Below are positions 57,034 to 64,000 of a stretch of 64,000 bases of DNA, in pieces. The notes under the pieces are model-generated. The model was given only the letters and a program-made list of their open reading frames with translations, made no database searches and had not been told where the DNA came from. A program made the translations under genes and the position numbers. The DNA is from Verrucomicrobium sp. BvORR034 (GTDB taxonomy: Bacteria; Verrucomicrobiota; Verrucomicrobiia; Verrucomicrobiales; Verrucomicrobiaceae): the NCBI RefSeq assembly GCF_000739635.1, contig NZ_BATQ01000001.1, positions 1 to 64,000 on the forward strand. Reading direction: 5' to 3'. Numbering within the stretch: position 1 is the stretch's first letter; each line of letters opens with the position of its first letter.

Positions 57034-58665
57034 ATGCCCTGGCTTCAGAATTACGACCCCTTTGGCAACCCTTCCCTCTCCACCCTGGTCGCCGCCATTC
57101 CCGTGGGGGTCCTGCTCGGGCTGATCGCCTCGGGGAAACTGCGCATCCACCTCGCGGCGGTCGTGGCCCTCATCGTGGCGCTGGTCGTGGCCGTGGCCGG
57201 ATTTCACATGCCTCTGACCGCCGCCACCGCAGCCGCAGGCTATGGCGCGGCCTTCGGCCTGCTGCCGGTGGGATGGATGATCCTGAACCTGATCTTCCTG
57301 TACCAGATGACGGTGGAGAAGGGATGGTTCGATGAACTACGGACCAGCTTCACCCGCATGGCACCGGACCCCGGCATCCAGCTCATCCTGGTGGCCTTCT
57401 GCTTTGGGGCCTTCTTTGAGGGCATTGCGGGCTTCGGTGCTCCGGTCGCGGTGACCTCGGCCCTGCTCATCCAGCTGGGGTTCCGGCCTCTGGAGGCCTG
57501 CGTGCTTTCCTTGATCGCCAACACCGCCCCGGTGGCCTTTGGCTCACTGGGCATTCCGATCGTCACCCTGAACAAGGTCACGGGCCTGGGTGAGCTCACC
57601 CTTTCTCAAATGGCAGGGCGGCAGCTGCCCTTCTTCTCAGCGATGATCCCGGCATGGATCATCGCCGTGCATGGTGGGCGGCCTGCTCTGCGACGCGCCT
57701 GGCCGGCAGCGCTGACCGCCGGCGTCTCGTTCGCCTTCATGCAGTTCATCATGTCGAACTATCACGGCCCCATGCTGGTGGACATTGTCTCCGCCCTCTT
57801 TGCCCTGGGGGCCATGGCCGTGCTGCTGCGCTTCTGGAAGCCCGCCGAAGCTCCCGCCAGCGCGCATGTCCAGAGCATCGCCGATACGGGAGCGCGCATC
57901 CGCAAGCGGGCCTGGCTGCCCTGGCTCATCCTCACCGGAGTGGTGTTTGTCTGGAGCCAGCCGGGCATCAAGGACAGCCTGGATGCCGCCTTCAGCCGCG
58001 ATCTTCCGGTGCCCGGTCTGCACAACGAGGTGCTGCGCGTGCCGCCCGTGGTTCCTGAAACCCCGGCCGCGAAGCCTGAGGCAGCCCTGTTCAAGCTGAA
58101 CCTGCTTTCCACCACCGGCACTGCCATCCTTCTGGCCGCCCTGGTCTCCGGTCTCATCATGGGATTCAGCCCGCTGCGCATGCTGCAGATCTGGCTGCGC
58201 ACCATCATCAAGATCCGGCTCTCCCTCATCACCATCGCCTGCATGCTCGCTTTGGGCTTTGTCACGAAGTACTCGGGGGCCGACGCCACGCTGGGGCTCA
58301 CCCTGGCAAAGACGGGTTGGCTGTATCCCTTCTTCGGCACCTTGCTCGGCTGGCTCGGCGTGGCTCTCACGGGCTCAGACACCGCTTCGAACGTGCTCTT
58401 TGGCTCCCTGCAAACGATCACGGCCCAGCAGGTGGGCGTGAGCCCGGTGCTCATGGCCTCTGCCAACAGCGTGGGCGGCGTGATGGGCAAGATGGTGGAT
58501 GCCCAGAGCATTGTGGTGGCCAGCACCGCCGCCCAGGTCTTTGGCCAGGAGGGGGCCATCCTGCGCCGGGTCTTCTGGCACAGTTTGGTGCTGGCATCGC
58601 TGGTCGGCGTGCTGGTTTTCCTGCAAGCCTATGTCTGGCCGTTCACGGAGATGGTGGTGAAGTAA
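57034..58665 (+). CDS. L-lactate permease family transporter
   Basis: 543 residues from the ATG at 57034 (MPWLQNYDPFGNPSLST, the family's typical start). About 13 membrane helices are visible. Conserved segments include ILVAFCFGAFFEGIAGFGAPVAV, FGSLGIPIVTLNKVTGL, and near the end DTASNVLFGSLQ and SANSVGGVMGKMVDAQSIVVA. LctP-family proteins import L- or D-lactate and glycolate with protons. No lactate or glycolate oxidase is adjacent; the 2-hydroxyacid dehydrogenase at 6.5-7.5 kb is on the far side of the window. It has its own promoter region in the gap to the divergent esterase. Confidence 0.93.
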   Translation: MPWLQNYDPFGNPSLSTLVAAIPVGVLLGLIASGKLRIHLAAVVALIVALVVAVAGFHMPLTAATAAAGYGAAFGLLPVGWMILNLIFLYQMTVEKGWFDELRTSFTRMAPDPGIQLILVAFCFGAFFEGIAGFGAPVAVTSALLIQLGFRPLEACVLSLIANTAPVAFGSLGIPIVTLNKVTGLGELTLSQMAGRQLPFFSAMIPAWIIAVHGGRPALRRAWPAALTAGVSFAFMQFIMSNYHGPMLVDIVSALFALGAMAVLLRFWKPAEAPASAHVQSIADTGARIRKRAWLPWLILTGVVFVWSQPGIKDSLDAAFSRDLPVPGLHNEVLRVPPVVPETPAAKPEAALFKLNLLSTTGTAILLAALVSGLIMGFSPLRMLQIWLRTIIKIRLSLITIACMLALGFVTKYSGADATLGLTLAKTGWLYPFFGTLLGWLGVALTGSDTASNVLFGSLQTITAQQVGVSPVLMASANSVGGVMGKMVDAQSIVVASTAAQVFGQEGAILRRVFWHSLVLASLVGVLVFLQAYVWPFTEMVVK

Positions 58666-58772
58666 GCCTCGCAGAACAGCGTTGCCCCCCGGCCTTCACG
58701 GTCCGTCCAGGGCAGGCTTTGAATAATCATGATTCACTCAACGTCCATGTTACTCGACGTCACCACCTTCCT

Positions 58773-59372
58773 ATGAAATCACAACACGTTCCCTCTCTGA
58801 CATGGCTGGCTGCGCTTCTGATCGTAGCGGCTGATTTGCCTGTCTATGCACAGGAAGTACCAGCTGCGCCCGTCTCTGCGTCCGCGCCCGCACCAGCACC
58901 CAATCCCATTCGGCGACGGGTTACGGGCCCCGGATTCAACGAGGGGTCGGACATCCAGCTCAAGCAGAACTACCGGATTCACCTGACCATCGCGGGCGTC
59001 GGAGATAAAAAGCGCGAATGCTCCCTGCTCACTTCTTCCCGTCAGGTGAAGAGCAGCCTCTTCGCCGGAGAGCTGGGTGACACCTCTGCACAAAATGCCG
59101 CGACCCTGCCCTTGGGATTGCGCATCTCCTTCAGTGGCCTGCTGGATGAGGCGGATGAAGGCCTGCGCTTTCAGTACTCCCTCACCACTTCCATTCCCAC
59201 ACCCAACACCGTTCAGAATTCAGACAAAGGCACCACGATCACCTCCTACAGCTATACTGAGGAGGGCACGACCAGTTCCCTCCTGATGAAGCCGGGCAAA
59301 ACCTACGAGGTGCTCAAGTCTGGCAGCCGCATCTACACGTTGAGCATTGAGGCAGTGAAGGAAGATCCGTAA
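58773..59372 (+). CDS. small exported protein of unknown function
   Basis: 199 residues from the ATG at 58773. A signal peptide (about 8-26, ending PVYAQE) is followed by an Ala/Pro stretch (VSASAPAPAPNPIRRRV). The mature beta-rich part has LKQNYRIHLTIAGVGDKKRE and AATLPLGLRISFSGLLDEAD, and shows no catalytic motif. It could be an envelope protein with a single beta domain of about 150 residues. It stands alone after the permease gene. No family is recognised. Confidence 0.68.
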   Translation: MKSQHVPSLTWLAALLIVAADLPVYAQEVPAAPVSASAPAPAPNPIRRRVTGPGFNEGSDIQLKQNYRIHLTIAGVGDKKRECSLLTSSRQVKSSLFAGELGDTSAQNAATLPLGLRISFSGLLDEADEGLRFQYSLTTSIPTPNTVQNSDKGTTITSYSYTEEGTTSSLLMKPGKTYEVLKSGSRIYTLSIEAVKEDP

Positions 59373-59612
59373 CAGGAGCAGGAGGGCTACCAATGGGTGT
59401 GCGGATTGCCACCCACGGGGGTAAAAGCAGGCATAATGCATGACCAAAGCTGCCTCGCGAATGCTCGATGAGATCGGGCACTTCGCTCAACGTGAGCACT
59501 TTATGCTGCCTTCGCACCTCCAGGCATGGGTTATGCGACTAACATGGGCAGCGCTGTGAGATGATCATCCGGGTGGATGACATCGACCAGCTAAAATCAA
59601 ACCCATACCGCC

Positions 59613-59777
59613 ATGCTTTCCTGGACTGTAACATTCTTGGTAGTTGCTCTGATCGCGGCTGTGCTCGGTTTTGGTGGCATCGCTGGTGCCGCTGCCGGGG
59701 TGGCCAAGATCTGCTTCTTTATCTTCCTGGTCTTCTTCCTGATCTCGCTGGTCACCGGTCGAAGAACAGCCCCGTGA
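59613..59777 (+). CDS. DUF1328-family small membrane protein
   Basis: 54 residues. The sequence starts [20 protein letters not shown], then [20 protein letters not shown], and ends [14 protein letters not shown]: two membrane helices with the Gly-rich GxxG turn that marks DUF1328 (YtjA). These proteins are often stress-induced and found near envelope-stress genes; the molecular role is unknown. The ATG is preceded by a short AT-rich stretch (taaaatcaaacccat) and no clear ribosome binding site. Confidence 0.85.
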   Translation: MLSWTVTFLVVALIAAVLGFGGIAGAAAGVAKICFFIFLVFFLISLVTGRRTAP

Positions 59778-59960
59778 CGGGCCTGCCATCGGCCATCCCT
59801 GGCAGCGGGCCCCAACCCACATTTCATGATCAAACCCCCCGCGCAGGGCAGCCATAGGGCTGCCCTGGCTTGTTTGCAGGCTCAGGCCGGAGGGCCTGCG
59901 GGTTTGCTTTTCACGCATTCCGTGTTTTAATTGTCGGTTCGTTTCCCCCAGACCGCCTTC

Positions 59961-60773
59961 ATGTCCAAGTTTCTGCTCATTATTGGCCTGCTGATTTTTG
60001 CCTACGCATGCCGCACTTTTCACAATCGCTACCTCAACAAGGCGGGTTGGGTGGCAGTGCTGGTGGCCAGTTATCTCGCTGCCTATTTCCTTACCGGAAG
60101 TCATGTCTGGGGCTGGCTGGCGCTCGCCCTGTGGTTCCTGTTCCCCTGGGTGGAGATCGTCGGCCGGGTGCGCAAGCTCCGCTTCCCCATTCACAGCCAC
60201 GTGAAGCATCGTTTTCCCCCGTCCCGCGAGGTGTTTCCAGATCTGGACGAGATCACGAATGAAGTGGAAGAAGCGGGTTTCAGCAAGACGGATGACGCCG
60301 GCTGGAAGTGGGATGAGACTGACCATTTTGTCCGTCTCTTTTACAATGAGGAAAAGAAGCTCCAGGCCACCATCAGCGTCGCCCAGCAGGAGGCCTTTAT
60401 CTTCTCCCACGCCAGCCTCACCACCCGCACCGCCGATGGTGAAACGCTGGTGACGACGAACTACCCCTTCAGCTTCACCATGAAGCTGTCTCCCCGTCAG
60501 CGTATGAACCGCTGCGACGACGCCGAGACCTTTGAAGACATGCTGGTGTCTCACGAGGCCTTCCTGGCCCGCCATGGCATCACCTCGGCCAAGACAGAAG
60601 CGCAGGATCCTGAAAACCTGCACACCGTCATCGAAGATGACCTCGTGCAGCAGGTCTCCCACAACCTCGATGCTGGCGTTATTGTCCGCACTGAAGGCGA
60701 GCAATTCCGCTATTCATGGAGAGGCTGCTTCTTCCTGTGGTGCCAGGTCGTGAAGGATATGCTCCGCGTATAG
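59961..60773 (+). CDS. membrane-anchored protein of unknown function
   Basis: 270 residues from the ATG at 59961. Two membrane helices (about 2-19 and 30-68, KAGWVAVLVASYLAAYFL) are followed by a cytoplasmic alpha/beta domain of about 180 residues. That domain has strands around HFVRLFYNEEKKLQATISVA and SFTMKLSPRQRMNRCD. No catalytic motif was recognised. It lies between two small stress-type genes. The function is unknown. Confidence 0.7.
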   Translation: MSKFLLIIGLLIFAYACRTFHNRYLNKAGWVAVLVASYLAAYFLTGSHVWGWLALALWFLFPWVEIVGRVRKLRFPIHSHVKHRFPPSREVFPDLDEITNEVEEAGFSKTDDAGWKWDETDHFVRLFYNEEKKLQATISVAQQEAFIFSHASLTTRTADGETLVTTNYPFSFTMKLSPRQRMNRCDDAETFEDMLVSHEAFLARHGITSAKTEAQDPENLHTVIEDDLVQQVSHNLDAGVIVRTEGEQFRYSWRGCFFLWCQVVKDMLRV

Positions 60774-61013
60774 TTGACTCCAGCACCGTGCATCTTGTCT
60801 GGCGCATCTCGACGCCGGACCGTGGAAACAGATGCAAAAAGCAAGTATTTCGCCCGTTTTGACATGCAGTTTGCATGAAAACGGCCGGAGAACCAGGTTC
60901 GGCGCAATATGTCAACCCGTTGATAGCGAGCCAGTTATACACTGGCATCTCGAGTTGGAACCGAACCTGCAAGAGAGGGAAGGCAGTTGCGTGTCCCCGA
61001 CGCGCCTCCTTCC
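60774..61013. other. intergenic stretch upstream of small membrane protein genes
   Basis: About 240 bp with no gene supported. It contains a 13-bp palindrome-like AT/GC mix (gcagtttgcatg) and a possible promoter at the end of the region (ttgatagcgag and tatacactgg). I see nothing that fits an RNA gene. Confidence 0.4.
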
Positions 61014-61154
61014 ATGAAATCGACTCTCTTCCATCCCATCGTCTCCATCATTGCAGGCATTTGCGTGCTGATCTTTCCCGCATTGCTGAACTACGTGGTG
61101 GGTATCTATCTCATTCTGACAGGAGTGCTCGCTCTGACGGGACGCCCTTCATGA
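61014..61154 (+). CDS. DUF3096-family small membrane protein
   Basis: 46 residues: MKSTLFHPIVSIIAGICVLI, then FPALLNYVVGIYLILTGVLA and LTGRPS. The pattern of two membrane segments joined by the FPALLNYVVGIYLI loop is the DUF3096 signature. These proteins are of unknown role and often lie beside other small stress-related genes. It is in the same cluster as the DUF1328 protein and the LEA-like lipoprotein. Confidence 0.86.
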   Translation: MKSTLFHPIVSIIAGICVLIFPALLNYVVGIYLILTGVLALTGRPS

Positions 61155-61266
61155 TTGGATTGAAGAAGTGAAGACCAAGCGAGCCCGTCATTTTCCGATC
61201 CCTTTCCCCAAGGCCTGAGATCAGATCAAAACAAAACCATCTACTACAAACCACACCCCTCCTTCT

Positions 61267-61524
61267 ATGAAATACGACATGAAATCCAGCCTGTTGATCG
61301 CCGTCGCCCTCTTCCTCACCGGTGCTTCCGCCCTCTTGTTCACCAGTTGTGAAGAGAAGCCCCGCTCCGCCACCGAGGCGGTAAAGGACGGTCTCAATAT
61401 TCGTGAAAACGAGAAGGCCAAAGACGCGGGCGAGGACCTCAAAGACGCGGCTAAAGACGCAGCTGAGGGCGTGAAAGATGCGGCCAAGGACGCCAAAGAA
61501 GCCGTGAAAGACGCCACCAACTGA
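61267..61524 (+). CDS. LEA-like repetitive lipoprotein
   Basis: 85 residues from the ATG at 61267; an in-frame ATG lies 4 codons on. The hydrophobic stretch SSLLIAVALFLTGASALLFT precedes a lipobox cysteine (TSC). The mature part is a repeated amphipathic pattern of KDAGEDLKDAAKD, AAEGVKDAAKDAKEAVKDA, as in LEA-like or YtfJ/CsbD-type stress proteins. It is predicted to be helical and outer-membrane anchored. A strong terminator follows. Confidence 0.8.
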   Translation: MKYDMKSSLLIAVALFLTGASALLFTSCEEKPRSATEAVKDGLNIRENEKAKDAGEDLKDAAKDAAEGVKDAAKDAKEAVKDATN

Positions 61525-61603
61525 TTTGCAGGTCCATCCCGGTGCGCAGCCTCGAATCAGAGGGGCAGCGCGCCACCTGTCCCTCCTGGGGGCAGTAAAA
61601 TGT

Positions 61604-61648
61604 GATCCCGGCCGCATGCCCGCCATGCGGTCGGGATCTCCTTTTTTT
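61604..61648 (+). terminator. strong intrinsic terminator
   Basis: A 15-bp stem (gatcccggccgcatg / catgcggtcgggatc, one G-T wobble) with a 5-nt loop is followed by tcc and a run of seven T. It terminates the small-protein cluster 80 bp before the histidine kinase gene. Confidence 0.93.
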
Positions 61649-61686
61649 GACGCGGAAGCACCCACCTTCATCCCAATTTAGTTTCC

Positions 61687-63120
61687 ATGATCCGCTCCTG
61701 GCATCGCTGGCTGTTCACCATCGCCGCCTTCCTGCTGCTGGTGGCCCTGGCCGCCAACATTCGCAGCGCCCGTCTCACCGAACAGAACATCACCAGCGTG
61801 CTTCACACGGATGAGGTCATGGCCCGATTCCTCCGTCTGCGTGCGCTGCTCAGTGAGACCGAATCCACCGCCCGGGGCTACGCACTGGCAGGCGACACCG
61901 TGAGTCTGGCCCTCATGGGGCAGAGTCGCGCCGACGCGCTGCTGGAGTTGAGGAGGATTCAGGAAATGACTCACGACAACCCTGTTCAGCAGGATCTGCT
62001 GCTCCGTGTGAGGGAGCTCGCCGAGTCCCGGTTCGCCGCGTTTGACCTGATGGTGACCCAACGGGGCAACGCGGTGGATCCGCGCACGATGATCCCGCTG
62101 GTGGACGAAGGCCGCGGCCTGAGCCGTGCCCTCCAGGCCCGCATGGATGAAGGCCTTGCGAGGGAACAACTGCTTTTTGACCGGCGCAACGCACGCACGT
62201 GGTGGCATCTGCATATGCTCCACCTCACGTCCATCGGGAGTGGGATCATGGCTATCATCACTGCCGCAGCAGGCCTGTTCCTCATGAAACGGGCCCAGAA
62301 GTCGGCACTGAAAGCAGCGGTGCTGGAGCTCGACAAGGCAAGGGTGGAACACATCGCGCAAAAGAAGAGCCGCTTCCTGGCCAACATCAGCCATGAGATC
62401 CGCAACCCACTGACATCTATCATTGGTCACGCCGAACTCCTGGCGAAGAGTCCCGACAGCAAGGCTGGACGGGAATCCCTGGTGGCCATTCAGGCGAGTG
62501 GCCGCTCGTTGCTGCGCCTGGTGAATGACCTGCTTGACCTCTCCCGCATGGAAGTAGGTCGCCTGAAGCTGGAACCTGGGCCGGTCAACGTGCGGGATGT
62601 GCTGCGTGAAGTGGCAGTGGTGCACGAGGGCGCGATTCGTGAAAAGGGCCTGGCCTTCATCTGCCGCACCTCACCCGAAGTCCCATCCCTGCTTGAACTC
62701 GATGCGGAACGCCTGAAACAGGTGCTGGGCAATCTGGTCTCCAACGCGTTGAAATTCACCACGGAAGGCAGCATTGCCCTGGAGGCCTTTGGCACGCGCG
62801 TGGCCGGCACCCATCCCAGGTTTGATCTTCAGTTCCGCGTGTCCGATACTGGCGTGGGCATCTCGGAAACAGATCAGAAGCGCATCTTCCGCGACTATGA
62901 ACAAGTGGCGGAGAATACCGCTGGTCGTGGCACCGGTCTGGGTCTCAGCATCTCCCGCCAGCTCGTCCAGCTAATGGGCGGAACCATTGCATTGAAGAGT
63001 GAAACCGGCGAAGGCTCGTTCTTCACCATCAACCTCCCCGGCGTGCCCGTGGTGCCAGGGGGAGCAGTATCTGAAGGTGTTGAAGAAGATGTGAAGGCCG
63101 GGGCAGCAGCCGCGAGGTGA
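61687..63120 (+). CDS. membrane histidine kinase with CHASE3-like sensor
   Basis: 477 residues. Membrane helices at about 8-24 and 178-200 flank a periplasmic helical region of about 150 residues with SETESTARGYALAGD, the CHASE3 signature. The HisKA domain shows FLANISHEIRNPLTSIIGH (His236). The ATPase domain has the N box LGNLVSNALKF (Asn353), DTGVGIS and GRGTGLGLSIS. The kinase is complete and should autophosphorylate. No response regulator gene is adjacent, so it is an orphan kinase. It lies after the strong terminator and is the last gene before the repeat element. Confidence 0.93.
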   Translation: MIRSWHRWLFTIAAFLLLVALAANIRSARLTEQNITSVLHTDEVMARFLRLRALLSETESTARGYALAGDTVSLALMGQSRADALLELRRIQEMTHDNPVQQDLLLRVRELAESRFAAFDLMVTQRGNAVDPRTMIPLVDEGRGLSRALQARMDEGLAREQLLFDRRNARTWWHLHMLHLTSIGSGIMAIITAAAGLFLMKRAQKSALKAAVLELDKARVEHIAQKKSRFLANISHEIRNPLTSIIGHAELLAKSPDSKAGRESLVAIQASGRSLLRLVNDLLDLSRMEVGRLKLEPGPVNVRDVLREVAVVHEGAIREKGLAFICRTSPEVPSLLELDAERLKQVLGNLVSNALKFTTEGSIALEAFGTRVAGTHPRFDLQFRVSDTGVGISETDQKRIFRDYEQVAENTAGRGTGLGLSISRQLVQLMGGTIALKSETGEGSFFTINLPGVPVVPGGAVSEGVEEDVKAGAAAAR

Positions 63121-64000
63121 GGGGGGAGAGCCTACCGGTTTCGGTGAGTCCGCTGAAGCTCTTCCTCGAAGAGGATGCGGCGACAAGCCCAACGTTGGCG
63201 AGCTTCCAGCGAGTCTACGTTGGGTGCGTGGAAGAAGAAGCTCTACTCCGAAGGAGTTACGGCGGTCTGGATGGCTGTGGCGGCCACAAGGTGATCCCTC
63301 GTCCAACCCTGATCCCAGCGTACACCTTGGGCCTTCGTTCATCGGGTGAGCCACGCCGTTATATACAGGGAAATTTGTGCCTGCCAAGGAACCTGGGGGA
63401 CTGACGTGGAGGTGTTGATGGCGGTGGGGAGAAAGCGGATTCTGTCGGCGTTCCCACCTGATCATCCTCCGCGGAGGTACCCAAGGTTGACTCGCTTAGG
63501 GCTCGTCCAACCTTGGGCTATGCTACAAATTCCTTACAGGGATTAGCTTCGGACTGAGCTAGAGCCGGTTCCTTGGCGGCCACCCCAAAAACGCGCGAGG
63601 TTGGTCCGTTCTCCTCACGTCGACAACTACGATCGGCGTTGTTTCTCATACCCAAATAGAACGTTTTGACGGCCAGCCAGTATCTAAGAGCGCGGGCCCG
63701 CTCCGCGGGGATCACCTGCCTCCATTTCCAGTCGCCCCAGCAGTTCCCCCTCTGCCACATCGCCTCCAACACCGGACGTAGTTGTTGACGTGAGGAGGCA
63801 CTAACTGAAGCGTCTATGATGAGGATCTCGCGAATGAGGTCCGCGCCCCAGACCGCCGCAACTCCTTCGGAGTAGGCCCCAATCTCAGTCCACCCAACGT
63901 AGACTCGCTAGAAGCTCGTCAACGTTGGGCTTGTGGCCAGATCCTCTTCGAGGAAGAGCTTCGACTGAACCCGGGGTGATCCGGGCTCCTCCGCACTACC
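63121..64000. other. gene-free terminal stretch with long inverted repeat
   Basis: About 880 bp after the kinase gene hold no convincing gene. The dominant structure is the inverted repeat of 63152-63968; a smaller related palindrome lies inside at 63478-63520. An 84-residue open frame on the minus strand overlaps it but shows no family features. Confidence 0.55.
63152..63968. repeat. long inverted repeat with internal palindromes
   Basis: Arms of roughly 110-120 bp lie at about 63152-63275 and 63845-63968. Shared segments in order are gaagctcttcctcgaagagg, acaagcccaacgttg, gcgagtctacgttgggt and tactccgaaggagtt, then cggcggtctgg. Each arm contains its own imperfect hairpin (cccaacgt / acgttggg). 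A degenerate third unit with cccaaggttgactcgc and caaccttgggc lies near 63480-63520. The spacer of about 570 bp shows no transposase. Confidence 0.7.

Noticed and set aside
63518-63772. 84-residue minus-strand frame inside the terminal repeat element
   Set aside because: Composition is not protein-like and it lies between the inverted-repeat arms.

Overview
The window is GC-rich, densely coded chromosomal DNA with no rRNA, tRNA, CRISPR array or intact transposase that I can see. The gene content points to the phylum Verrucomicrobiota, most likely a relative of Verrucomicrobium, Prosthecobacter or Roseimicrobium. The evidence is a DUF1501 protein paired with a planctomycete-type cytochrome protein (PSCyt), a formylglycine sulfatase, Tat-exported Gfo/Idh/MocA and FAD oxidoreductases, secretin-like repeat proteins, a BlaI/BlaR1-type pair and many short palindromic intergenic repeats. 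This is inference from families, not a database match.

Layout. 0.2-7.5 kb: a secreted phosphatase-like protein, an AraC regulator divergent from an exported Gfo/Idh/MocA protein, then a minus-strand operon (2-hydroxyacid dehydrogenase, alanine dehydrogenase, second Gfo/Idh/MocA). 7.6-11.6 kb: fdhD with a cysteine desulfurase, a tiny exported protein and gamma-glutamyltransferase. 11.6-12.3 kb: a gene-free stretch of palindromic repeats. 12.3-17.5 kb: a membrane Ser/Thr kinase and the tgt-yajC-secDF secretion operon. 17.7-24.0 kb: sulfatase, a DUF3592-like membrane protein and the DUF1501/PSCyt pair. 24.3-32.1 kb: three large plus-strand envelope proteins (GYF_2-alpha/beta hydrolase, DUF3142, a repeat-rich 1194-residue protein). 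32.1-36.4 kb: a visibly AT-richer two-gene island of secretin-like modular proteins bracketed by repeats. 36.4-43.9 kb: a bactofilin-like/HEAT protein, a membrane adenylate cyclase, aag, two very small lipoproteins and uvrB. 43.9-51.3 kb: repeats, a secreted protein, and an operon of a sucrose-phosphate-synthase-like glycosyltransferase, a phosphatase-glycoside hydrolase fusion and transketolase. 51.7-58.7 kb: Tat FAD oxidoreductase, a BlaI/BlaR1-type pair behind an elaborate operator, an SGNH esterase and lactate permease. 58.8-63.1 kb: small membrane and stress-type proteins and a CHASE3-like histidine kinase. 63.1-64.0 kb: a large inverted-repeat element.

How the genes work together. The clearest units are tgt-yajC-secDF (protein export, with a terminator-like hairpin between yajC and secDF); fdhD plus cysteine desulfurase (sulfur transfer to the molybdenum cofactor of formate dehydrogenase); the synthase-phosphatase-hydrolase-transketolase operon (making and possibly breaking a sucrose-like disaccharide); and the BlaI-type repressor with an M56 peptidase whose sensor end is an STN-like domain instead of a penicillin-binding domain.

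The most unusual signals are the BlaI promoter, which carries CIRCE-type half sites at a non-CIRCE spacing between two TGCTAA palindromes; the secretin-like protein pair with a nine-C tract; the SPP-glycosidase fusion; and several families of dispersed palindromic repeats.
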